DNA of 64,000 nucleotides from Betaproteobacteria bacterium (GTDB lineage Bacteria; Pseudomonadota; Gammaproteobacteria; Burkholderiales; Usitatibacteraceae). The notes under the pieces were generated by a model that had not been told where the DNA came from, did no database searches, and saw nothing but the letters and a program-made list of their open reading frames with translations. The translations under genes were made by a program, and so were the position numbers. The stretch is from NCBI GenBank assembly GCA_016720925.1, contig JADKJR010000006.1, positions 291,601 through 355,600 of the forward strand. Reading direction: 5' to 3'. Each line of letters opens with the position of its first letter. Within the stretch, counting starts at the first letter, position 1. This document shows, piece after piece, positions 1-6,941 of this stretch.

Positions 1-411
1 ACCGTGCTGGAAATTATGAAGAATTTCGGCCTGGAACGTGGAAAAAATGGATTGAGGATCGTGATGATGTGCGAGATTCCATCAAATGCGATTCTCGCCG
101 AAGACTTCCTCAAGCGCTTCGATGGATTTTCGATCGGCTCCAACGACATGACGCAGATGATGCTCGCGCTGGATCGCGATTCCGGCCTGGTCATGGATTC
201 CTTCGACGAACGCGACCCGGCAGTGAAGCGCATTCTGAGCATGGCGATTCAGGCGTGCCGCAAGGATAAAAAATACGTCGGTATCTGCGGGCAGGGCCCC
301 AGCGATTTTCCCGATCTCGCGGAATGGCTGATGAAGGAAGGCATTGAATCGATGTCGCTGAATCCCGACTCGGTCGTGGAGACCTGGTTGCATCTGGCGA
401 AAGTCCAGTAA
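1..411 (+). CDS. ppsA: Phosphoenolpyruvate synthase, C-terminal part (5' end outside window)
   Basis: This is the last part of a phosphoenolpyruvate synthase, which converts pyruvate and ATP to PEP, AMP and phosphate in gluconeogenesis. The frame is open from base 1, so the start lies upstream. The visible 136 residues are the end of the PEP/pyruvate-binding TIM barrel. They contain the GSNDMTQ segment followed by DRD, and the GICGQGPSD segment with the catalytic cysteine expected near the C terminus of PpsA and PPDK enzymes. The stop TAA is followed after four bases by an acetyltransferase gene, so the two may be co-transcribed. PPDK or enzyme I of the PTS are related, but the CGQ.PSD form and C-terminal layout fit PpsA best. 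Confidence 0.93.
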   Translation, partial: TVLEIMKNFGLERGKNGLRIVMMCEIPSNAILAEDFLKRFDGFSIGSNDMTQMMLALDRDSGLVMDSFDERDPAVKRILSMAIQACRKDKKYVGICGQGPSDFPDLAEWLMKEGIESMSLNPDSVVETWLHLAKVQ

Positions 412-415
412 CAAG

Positions 416-877
416 ATGCTACGTTGGCAGTTCGCCAGATTCGACGACTTGCCGATTCGTGATTGGTATGCGGCCTCGGCCGCGCGCATCGATGTTTTTG
501 TGATGGAACAGAATTGCCCCTTCCAGGATAACGATGGCGCGGATTTTCAGTCGTGGCATTTGCTCGGGTGGGTCGAGGAGAATGGCGCGCGTGAACTCGC
601 TGCCTATTGCCGCCTCGTTGATCCCGGCGTCAAGTTTAAAGAGCCATCGATCGGCCGCGTGGTGACGCCGCGCGGTTTCCGGTCGAAGGGCTACGGCAAA
701 GTGTTGATGGCTGAGGCCGTACGGCGGCACCAGAGTCTTTTTCCGGGTCAGCCGAATCGCATTGGAGCACAACAACGGCTGGAGAATTTTTACGGAGAAT
801 TCGGCTATAGAACCGCGTCGGAAATGTATATCGAAGATGGAATTCCACATGTGGAAATGCTGCGCCCCGCCAACTAA
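416..877 (+). CDS. ElaA-family GNAT N-acetyltransferase
   Basis: A 153-residue single-domain acetyltransferase of the GNAT fold, close in layout to E. coli ElaA. The N terminus has the ElaA-like pattern of an early aromatic/arginine stretch followed by R..VFVMEQNCP. The acetyl-CoA pyrophosphate loop is RSKGYG at about residues 89-94, and a late segment with QRLENFYGEFGY is typical of the family C-terminal half. The acceptor is not known for this family. It begins only four bases after ppsA and ends nine bases before the 3-hydroxybutyrate dehydrogenase, so it probably belongs to the same transcript. No strong ribosome-binding site is visible before its ATG, which suggests coupling to ppsA translation. 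Confidence 0.85.
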   Translation: MLRWQFARFDDLPIRDWYAASAARIDVFVMEQNCPFQDNDGADFQSWHLLGWVEENGARELAAYCRLVDPGVKFKEPSIGRVVTPRGFRSKGYGKVLMAEAVRRHQSLFPGQPNRIGAQQRLENFYGEFGYRTASEMYIEDGIPHVEMLRPAN

Positions 878-886
878 GGAGTCGTC

Positions 887-1678
887 ATGAGTAAACAACT
901 TTCCGGAAAATCCGCCGTCATCACTGGCTCCACCAGCGGCATTGGTCTTGGCATTGCGCGCGCCTTTGCAGGTGCGGGCGCAAACATCATGTTGAACGGT
1001 TTCGGCGACGCCAAGGAGATTGAGAGCATTCGCTCCGGTCTCGCGTCGGAACACGAGGTCAAGGTCAACTATTCAGATGCCGATATGAGCAAGCCCGCTG
1101 AGATTACGACAATGGTGGCTGACGCGCAGAAGGCTTTCGGCAGCCTCGACATCATTGTCAACAACGCCGGCATCCAGTTCGTCTCACCGGTCGAGGAATT
1201 CCCGGTGGAAAGGTGGGATGCCATCATTGCCATCAACCTGTCCTCAGTATTTCATGGCACGCGCGCAGCGATTCCCGGCATGAAAGCCCGGAACTGGGGG
1301 CGCATCATCAACATTGCCTCGGCGCATGGCCTGGTGGCGTCGCCGAATAAATCCGCCTATGTCGCGGCGAAACATGGTGTGGTGGGCTTCAGCAAATCGG
1401 TCGCGCTGGAGCTGGCCGAGACGGGCATCACCGTGAATTCGATTTGTCCGGGATTTGTGCTGACGCCATTGGTGGAAAAGCAAATTGTCGATCTCGCTGC
1501 ACAAAAGAATTTGCCGCGCGAAACTGTAATTCGCGATGTGTTGCTGGCACCACAGCCGTCAAAACAGTTCATCACCATCGAACAGGTGGCGGCGCTGGCC
1601 CTGTTCCTCGCTTCTGACAACGCGCAATCGATGACCGGCAGCGCGTATTCGATCGACGGTGGCTGGACAGCTCGATGA
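887..1678 (+). CDS. bdhA: 3-hydroxybutyrate dehydrogenase (SDR family)
   Basis: A 263-residue short-chain dehydrogenase that interconverts 3-hydroxybutyrate and acetoacetate with NAD. Visible features are the nucleotide-binding TGSTSGIG at 13-20, NNAG at 92-95, and the catalytic triad Ser145, Tyr158 and Lys162 (NIASAHG...SAYVAAK). The C-terminal half, with PGFVLTPLV and QPSKQFITIEQVA, is the pattern specific to 3-hydroxybutyrate dehydrogenases rather than to FabG. The start has an AAGGAGT ribosome-binding site. The stop overlaps the next start in an ATGA junction. It fits with the CoA-transferase just downstream and the phasin near 29.8 kb as part of polyhydroxybutyrate breakdown. Confidence 0.93.
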   Translation: MSKQLSGKSAVITGSTSGIGLGIARAFAGAGANIMLNGFGDAKEIESIRSGLASEHEVKVNYSDADMSKPAEITTMVADAQKAFGSLDIIVNNAGIQFVSPVEEFPVERWDAIIAINLSSVFHGTRAAIPGMKARNWGRIINIASAHGLVASPNKSAYVAAKHGVVGFSKSVALELAETGITVNSICPGFVLTPLVEKQIVDLAAQKNLPRETVIRDVLLAPQPSKQFITIEQVAALALFLASDNAQSMTGSAYSIDGGWTAR

Positions 1679-2334
1679 CCGAACGGGCAGTGCGCCGCGT
1701 ATTGGTTACTGGCTTCACGCCATTTGGCGGCGAACGGGCCAATCCGTCGTGGGAAATCGTCAAGGCGCTGCCCGACAGCATTGGCGGCTACGGCATTGAG
1801 AAACTCAGGGTACCCACGGAATTTGGCAAAGCCATCGATGTCGCGGCGGCTGCAATCGACAAATGGCAACCGCAGGTGGTGCTGTGTTTCGGTCAGGCGG
1901 GCGGGCGATCGCGCATGAGCGTTGAACGGGTAGCCATTAATGTCGACGATGCGCTCATTGCCGACAATGCCGGCAAGCAACTGATCGACGAACCGATTCG
2001 CACCAACGCACCCGCCGCCTATTTCTGTACGGTGCCGGTCAAGGCGATGGTGGCCGGCATGACGCGCGCCGGGGTGCCATCGGAGGTATCGAACAGCGCG
2101 GGCACCTTTGTCTGCAATCACCTGATATATGGCGTGTTGCATCATATCGCGAGCAAGGGATACAAGACGCGCGCAGGATTCATTCACGTGCCGTTCATGG
2201 AGCTGCAGATAGTCGATCGGCCCAACACCGCGGCGCTGTCGCTGGCGACGATGGTCACGGGGGCCAAAGCGGCGATAATGGCGGCTGTCCGCAACAAGAC
2301 CGATTTGAAACTGGTGGGCGGCGCGCTCGATTGA
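1675..2334 (+). CDS. pcp: Pyrrolidone-carboxylate peptidase (pyroglutamyl peptidase I, C15)
   Basis: A 219-residue cytosolic cysteine peptidase that removes N-terminal pyroglutamate from peptides. The family landmarks are present: TGFTPFGGE at 12-20, the catalytic glutamate in SVERVAIN (Glu84), the nucleophile in SAGTFVCNH (Cys147), and the histidine in FIHVPF (His171). Length matches the family (about 210-220). The ATG overlaps the bdhA stop by four bases, so translation is probably coupled. Its grouping with ketone-body genes has no obvious metabolic reason and is probably only operon packing. Confidence 0.93.
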   Translation: MTERAVRRVLVTGFTPFGGERANPSWEIVKALPDSIGGYGIEKLRVPTEFGKAIDVAAAAIDKWQPQVVLCFGQAGGRSRMSVERVAINVDDALIADNAGKQLIDEPIRTNAPAAYFCTVPVKAMVAGMTRAGVPSEVSNSAGTFVCNHLIYGVLHHIASKGYKTRAGFIHVPFMELQIVDRPNTAALSLATMVTGAKAAIMAAVRNKTDLKLVGGALD

Positions 2335-2367
2335 GCCGCTTTGGTCCCGCTAATACTGGAGCAATAA

Positions 2368-3723
2368 ATGAGCAAGTCAAAAGTTTATGCGGACGCCAAG
2401 TCTGCCCTCGCAGGACTCATTCACGACGATATGACCATTGCCGCGGGCGGCTTTGGGCTGTGCGGTATTCCCGAGAATTTGATTGGCGCGCTGGTGGATA
2501 GCGGCGCCAAAGGACTCACCATTGCCGGCAACAATGCCGGTGTGGATGACTTTGGCATGGGGCTGCTGCTGAAGACGCGCCAAGTAAAAAAAGTGATCGC
2601 TTCCTACGTCGGCGAAAACAAGGAGTTCGAGCGCCAGGTGCTGGCGGGAGAACTTGATTTGCAGTTGGTCCCGCAAGGTACATTGGCCGAAAAGTTCCGC
2701 GCGGGTGGTGCCGGCATACCGGGCTTCTACACTCGCACCGCGTTCGGCACCAAACTCGCCGAGGACAAACACACTCACAACTTTCACGGCAAGGAATACG
2801 TGCTGGAAGAGGCGATCCATGCCGATGTGTCGATCGTGAAAGCGTGGAAAGGCGACAAGGCCGGCAACCTGGTTTATCGCATGACCTCTCGCAACTTCAA
2901 TCCGATGATAGCGACGTGCGGCAAGGTGACGGTCGCGGAAGTAGAGGAACTGGTGGACATCGGCGAACTCGATCCCGACCAGATCCATACGCCGGGAATT
3001 TTTGTCGACCGGATCATCCAGGGCGCCAAGTATGAGAAGCGCATCGAATTTCGTACTTTGTCCGGCGTAGCCGCCTCGAAGAAGGATTCACCGATTCGTG
3101 ATTTGATGGCCAAGCGCGCCGCCAAGGAATTGCGCGACGGCTATTACGTCAACCTCGGCATCGGCATTCCAACACTGGTCGCCAACCACATTCCGGACGG
3201 CATGACCGTGAACCTGCAGTCGGAAAACGGGCTGCTCGGCATCGGGCCGTTTCCGACCGAGGAAAACGTTGACCCCGATCTCATCAATGCGGGCAAGCAG
3301 ACGATTACCACGATTGCAGGCTCCAGCTTTTTCTCGAGCGCGGATTCCTTCGGCATGATCCGCGGCGGGCACATCGATCTCTCCATTCTCGGCGGACTGG
3401 AAGTCGACGTGAATGGCGATCTCGCCAACTGGATGGTTCCCGGCAAGATGGTTAAGGGTCCGGGTGGCGCGATGGATCTTGTGTCGGGCGTAAAGCGTGT
3501 CGTGGTGCTGATGGAGCATTGTTCCCGGGACGGGGCGTCGAAAATATTGACCAAGTGTTCGCTTCCGCTGACCGGCAAGGGCGTGGTCAATCTGATCATT
3601 ACCGACCTTTGCGTGTTTGAAGTGAAGCCACTATTGGGGCTGACGCTGATCGAGTTGCACCCAGGCGTGACGCTTGAAGAAGTCAAATCTAAAACTGCCG
3701 CGGAATTTCTTGTCGCGCTCTAG
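2368..3723 (+). CDS. Fused 3-oxoacid CoA-transferase, subunits A and B in one chain
   Basis: A 451-residue single polypeptide carrying both halves of succinyl-CoA:3-ketoacid (acetoacetate) CoA-transferase, which activates acetoacetate to acetoacetyl-CoA. Residues 1 to about 235 match the A subunit (GGFGLCGIPE at 27-36, GNNAG at 54-58). Residues from about 240 match the B subunit, with the catalytic glutamate in SENGLLG (Glu286) and a glycine-rich AGSSFFSSADSFGMIRGG stretch. Many bacteria encode the two subunits separately; here the linker is short and continuous as in animal SCOT. A GGAG ribosome-binding site precedes the ATG. Together with bdhA upstream this is a ketone-body/PHB utilisation pair. 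Confidence 0.93.
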   Translation: MSKSKVYADAKSALAGLIHDDMTIAAGGFGLCGIPENLIGALVDSGAKGLTIAGNNAGVDDFGMGLLLKTRQVKKVIASYVGENKEFERQVLAGELDLQLVPQGTLAEKFRAGGAGIPGFYTRTAFGTKLAEDKHTHNFHGKEYVLEEAIHADVSIVKAWKGDKAGNLVYRMTSRNFNPMIATCGKVTVAEVEELVDIGELDPDQIHTPGIFVDRIIQGAKYEKRIEFRTLSGVAASKKDSPIRDLMAKRAAKELRDGYYVNLGIGIPTLVANHIPDGMTVNLQSENGLLGIGPFPTEENVDPDLINAGKQTITTIAGSSFFSSADSFGMIRGGHIDLSILGGLEVDVNGDLANWMVPGKMVKGPGGAMDLVSGVKRVVVLMEHCSRDGASKILTKCSLPLTGKGVVNLIITDLCVFEVKPLLGLTLIELHPGVTLEEVKSKTAAEFLVAL

Positions 3724-3788
3724 TTCCTGCCTGACTCGGCGCTATGTTGATGCACGTGCTTCTGTCCAAGTAAGTTGGTGATGAAACC

Positions 3789-4706
3789 ATGAATATCGTC
3801 CGTGTTCATTCGCCGACTTTCTTCGCATGGATGTCGGTCTTTACGTCCGTCCTGACGATCGGCCTCAAGTTCGCGGCGTGGTGGGTCACGGATTCCGTTG
3901 GCCTGCTGTCTGACGCGATCGAATCGCTGGTGAATCTTGCGGCCGCGCTCGTGGCGCTTTGGACACTGCACTATATTTCCACCGGCGCCGACGAAGACCA
4001 CAACTTTGGTCATGAGAAGGCCGAGTATTTTTCCAGTGGCATTGAAGGCAGCCTGATTTTCGTTGCCGCCATTTCAATCATCATCAGCGCCATGCCGCGA
4101 TTGATCCACCCGGAACCGCTTGGGCCGCTCGGCCTCGGCGTCGCGTTATCGGTGTTGGCGGCAATCGCCAATGCGATTTGTGCCTGGTTCCTGCTCAAGG
4201 GCGCGCGCGCGCACCGGTCCATCACGCTCGAGGCCGACGCACACCACCTTTTGGCGGATGTGTGGACGACGGTTGGCGTCATCATCGCAGTGCTGCTGGT
4301 ACCGGTAACCGGTTGGTGGCGGCTCGATCCGATCGTCGCGGTGGTCGTTGCCCTGCAAATCCTCTGGACCGGCTGGCGATTGATCAAGCGTTCATTTGAT
4401 GGATTGATGGACAAGGCCATTCCGGACGCCGAGCGTGAAGAAATTGTGCACGTGCTGGAAACCTTGCGGCACCAAGGCTGTGACTATCATGCCCTGCGCA
4501 CGCGCCAGGCAGGCCGCAAGCATTTCGTCGATGTGCATATCCTGGTGCCGGGCACGATGAGCGTGCAGGCAGGTCATGATCTCGTTGAACGCATAGAAAA
4601 CGAAATCAATCTGAAAGCGCCCTACGTTGAAGTCATGACGCATCTTGAGCCGCTGGAGGATCCGCGCAGTTGGGACGATCCGAAGAACCCGCTGGCGGGA
4701 AACTAG
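3789..4706 (+). CDS. Cation diffusion facilitator, FieF-like, with altered metal site
   Basis: A 305-residue inner-membrane divalent-metal/proton antiporter of the CDF family: six predicted membrane spans in the first two thirds and a cytoplasmic C-terminal domain. It aligns without gaps in numbering to E. coli FieF, including HNFGHEKAE (FieF HSFGHGKAE) and LRTRQAGRKHFV (FieF LRTRQSGPTRFI). The transport site D45-D49-H153-D157 of FieF reads E45-N49-H153-D157 here (AIESLVN and HHLLAD), so metal preference cannot be assumed to be iron or zinc. The stop codon shares a CTAG with the stop of the converging CDF gene. The ATG follows a stop-rich spacer of 65 bases. Confidence 0.9.
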   Translation: MNIVRVHSPTFFAWMSVFTSVLTIGLKFAAWWVTDSVGLLSDAIESLVNLAAALVALWTLHYISTGADEDHNFGHEKAEYFSSGIEGSLIFVAAISIIISAMPRLIHPEPLGPLGLGVALSVLAAIANAICAWFLLKGARAHRSITLEADAHHLLADVWTTVGVIIAVLLVPVTGWWRLDPIVAVVVALQILWTGWRLIKRSFDGLMDKAIPDAEREEIVHVLETLRHQGCDYHALRTRQAGRKHFVDVHILVPGTMSVQAGHDLVERIENEINLKAPYVEVMTHLEPLEDPRSWDDPKNPLAGN

Positions 4707-5752
4707 CCGGGCGAGCCCCACTCCGGCTGAAAATTGGTATGCCCGATCTCGAACTTGTCGCGCAATGACTGGTTGATGCGCGCGACCAGCGCTGTGTAAT
4801 CCGTCACGGCGTCCGGCTTGACGCGTACGTGTGCGGTCAGGCAATTGAAGCGCTGGGAAATCTGCCAGATATGCACGTCGTGAATATCCAGCACCTCGGG
4901 GAAGTGGTGCAGCACATGTGCCTTCAGCGCGGCGACATCGATGGGCGAGCCCTCCATCAGGACATGCAGTGAATCGCGCAGCAGGGTCCATGACCATTTG
5001 AGGATAATGACGGCAACGACCAACGCCAGCAGCGGATCGATAAATTGCCATCCGGTGTAGTGGATCGCCACCAGTCCGGCGATGATCGCCACCGACGACA
5101 AGGTATCCGTGAGCATGTGCAGGAACGCCGAACGAATGTTCAGATTGCTCTGGTCGCCACGCATGAGAATGGCGCCGGTAATCAGATTGATCACCAGGCC
5201 GCCAATGGCGATGATGAGCGTGGTGCCGATGGCAACCGGTTCCGGTGCAATCAGGCGCGTGACGCCCTCGATCACAATCCATATCGCCGACAAGAGGATG
5301 GTGATCCCGTTGACGAACGCGGCGACCACCTCGACGCGGTAGTAGCCGAACGTCTTTTCCATGTTTGCCGGGCGCGATGCCAGCACAATTGCGCCCCAAC
5401 TCAGCCCCAGCGCAAAGGCGTGGGTAAACATGTGGATGCCATCCGAAACCAATGCCAGCGAATGGGTGAGGAGTCCGCCGATGATTTCAACCGCCATGGT
5501 GCTGACGGTGATCGCGAAACTCACCAGCAGCAGTGATTTGTCATGAGCGCGGTAATCGTGTTGATGGATCGCCCCATCGTGATGCACATGCGGGAGAGCA
5601 TGATCATGTTCATGCGCGTGATCGTGGTGGTGCGCGTGTTGGTTTTGGAGATCATGTCCCTGGCCCGGGTCGGCGCGCATCGGCGCATGGCCACCGTCGT
5701 GCGGGCAGGGTGATGGATCGTGCGTGCGTGTGCGGGCGGTAGGCATGGGCAA
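4703..5752 (-). CDS. Cation diffusion facilitator with histidine-rich N terminus
   Basis: A 349-residue CDF metal exporter. Residues 1 to about 70 form a histidine- and aspartate-rich cytoplasmic tail (runs such as HAHHHDHAHEHDH), likely to bind metal. Six membrane segments follow. The first metal-site helix reads SDGIHMFTH (His107, His111) and the second LHMLTD (His212, Asp216), so the site is HHHD rather than the HDHD of ZitB/CzcD. A histidine at the second position is known in cobalt/nickel-type CDFs such as DmeF, so Co/Ni is a reasonable guess but not shown. It converges on the other CDF gene and their stop codons overlap. Confidence 0.9.
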   Translation of the reverse strand: MPMPTARTRTHDPSPCPHDGGHAPMRADPGQGHDLQNQHAHHHDHAHEHDHALPHVHHDGAIHQHDYRAHDKSLLLVSFAITVSTMAVEIIGGLLTHSLALVSDGIHMFTHAFALGLSWGAIVLASRPANMEKTFGYYRVEVVAAFVNGITILLSAIWIVIEGVTRLIAPEPVAIGTTLIIAIGGLVINLITGAILMRGDQSNLNIRSAFLHMLTDTLSSVAIIAGLVAIHYTGWQFIDPLLALVVAVIILKWSWTLLRDSLHVLMEGSPIDVAALKAHVLHHFPEVLDIHDVHIWQISQRFNCLTAHVRVKPDAVTDYTALVARINQSLRDKFEIGHTNFQPEWGSPG

Positions 5753-5856
5753 TTATAGTGCCGTCATTTCCGGGCGCTCAGAAGGTCACAATTCGCAGAC
5801 TTCCACTATTTGCCGTACGGTAACCTTCGATCTGTATTTCGCGACCCGAAGAGACA

Positions 5857-5920
5857 AACTCTAGCACTGGCGAGGTGTGCCGGCCATAAATGCCTCGAAC
5901 GCCTCGCCAGTGCTAGAGTT
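5857..5920. repeat. Dispersed inverted repeat, family A copy 1
   Basis: An 18-base perfect inverted repeat: arm AACTCTAGCACTGGCGAG at 5857-5874 and its exact complement at 5903-5920, with a 28-base core containing GGCCATAAATG. It lies between the hydroxypyruvate isomerase-like stop and the CDF start. It is the best preserved of eight related copies in this window (18424, 27050, 29549, 39591, 43551, 57133, 63082). No poly-T tract follows either arm, so it is not a standard terminator. Confidence 0.85.
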
Positions 5921-5945
5921 GTATCAAATTCGATGCCCGTGTCGC

Positions 5946-6776
5946 CTATAGCGCCGTCGCACCAAGGTCCTGCTGTGGCAGAAACGAGTTCAACCAAACA
6001 AGACTGTCATCCGTTCTTCCGCTGGGCCGGTATTCCGCGCCCAGCCAGCCTGCATAGCCGATGGTATCGACGTGCGCGAACAGCGCCGGAAAATCGATGT
6101 GTCCTGTTCCGGGTTCGTGCCGGCCCGGGGCATCGGCAAACTGGATATGGCCGATCATGGGTAGAAGCAGACGCATGTTATCCGCGAGCCGGTTCGCGCG
6201 TGAACCAGGACGTGCACGTTCCATGATGTGCATGTGATACCAGTCGTATTGCAGCATCACATTGTCGGCACCGATCTCATTGATGATACGCATCGCGTCG
6301 CGCGTGTTGCTAATCAGAAAGCCAGGGACATCGTACGTATTGAGCGCCTCAATGTTGAGTGTGAGGCCAATCTTTGCGCATTCCTCCGCGGCGCGCCGCA
6401 CATTGTCGATGAACACAAGTTCGCAGGTGCGCATATCGACATTGGCCGGCTTGACGCCGGCGAGGCAATTGATTTGCCGGATGCCGATTTCCAGCGCGTA
6501 CTCCATTGCCTCGATCACGCAGAGGCGAAAGGTCTCTTGGCGCCCCGGGATACCGGCAAAGCCCCATTCGCCGCGTGCGGGATTGCCGGCGCGTATGTTC
6601 ATCAGCACCGGTGTCAGACCATGCGCATCAAGGCGCCGGCGAATTTCGGCGGGGTCGAACGCAAACGGATAGTGAAACTCAACGCCGCGAAATCCGGCGC
6701 GCGCGGCCGCCTCGAAGCGGTCGAGGAACGGCAGCTCGGTAAACAGAAACGTGATGTTGGCGGCGAATCGGGGCAT
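5946..6776 (-). CDS. hyi: Hydroxypyruvate isomerase family protein (TIM barrel)
   Basis: A 276-residue xylose-isomerase-like TIM-barrel protein of the Hyi/OtnI group, which interconverts hydroxypyruvate and tartronate semialdehyde or isomerises 2-oxo-tetronates. Catalytic acids are visible as Glu143 (LTLNIEALN) and Glu248 (LGAEYRPSG), and the metal ligands fall in QYDWYHMHIME and GHIQFADAPGRHEPGTG. An upstream in-frame start would add 28 residues, but the chosen ATG gives MPRFAANITFLF, the usual family start. No glyoxylate carboligase or tartronate semialdehyde reductase is adjacent, so the exact substrate is uncertain. Confidence 0.86.
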   Translation of the reverse strand: MPRFAANITFLFTELPFLDRFEAAARAGFRGVEFHYPFAFDPAEIRRRLDAHGLTPVLMNIRAGNPARGEWGFAGIPGRQETFRLCVIEAMEYALEIGIRQINCLAGVKPANVDMRTCELVFIDNVRRAAEECAKIGLTLNIEALNTYDVPGFLISNTRDAMRIINEIGADNVMLQYDWYHMHIMERARPGSRANRLADNMRLLLPMIGHIQFADAPGRHEPGTGHIDFPALFAHVDTIGYAGWLGAEYRPSGRTDDSLVWLNSFLPQQDLGATAL

Positions 6777-6941
6777 GAAAGTACTTCGCGGGACGTCCTT
6801 TGTCGCGTTACGCTTGAAAGTGGGTCTGCGCCCCCTCATCTCATGGGAATACGCCGACAACGCCGTCCCGATTGCAGGTGGCTGGCCGACAGCACGTCAT
6901 AATACTAGCCTGCCCGCATTTCGCACACCGAAAAAACCCCC

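Noticed and set aside
4392..5399. 335-residue leftward frame
   Set aside because: It crosses the convergent stops and overlaps both CDF genes in another frame with no domain.
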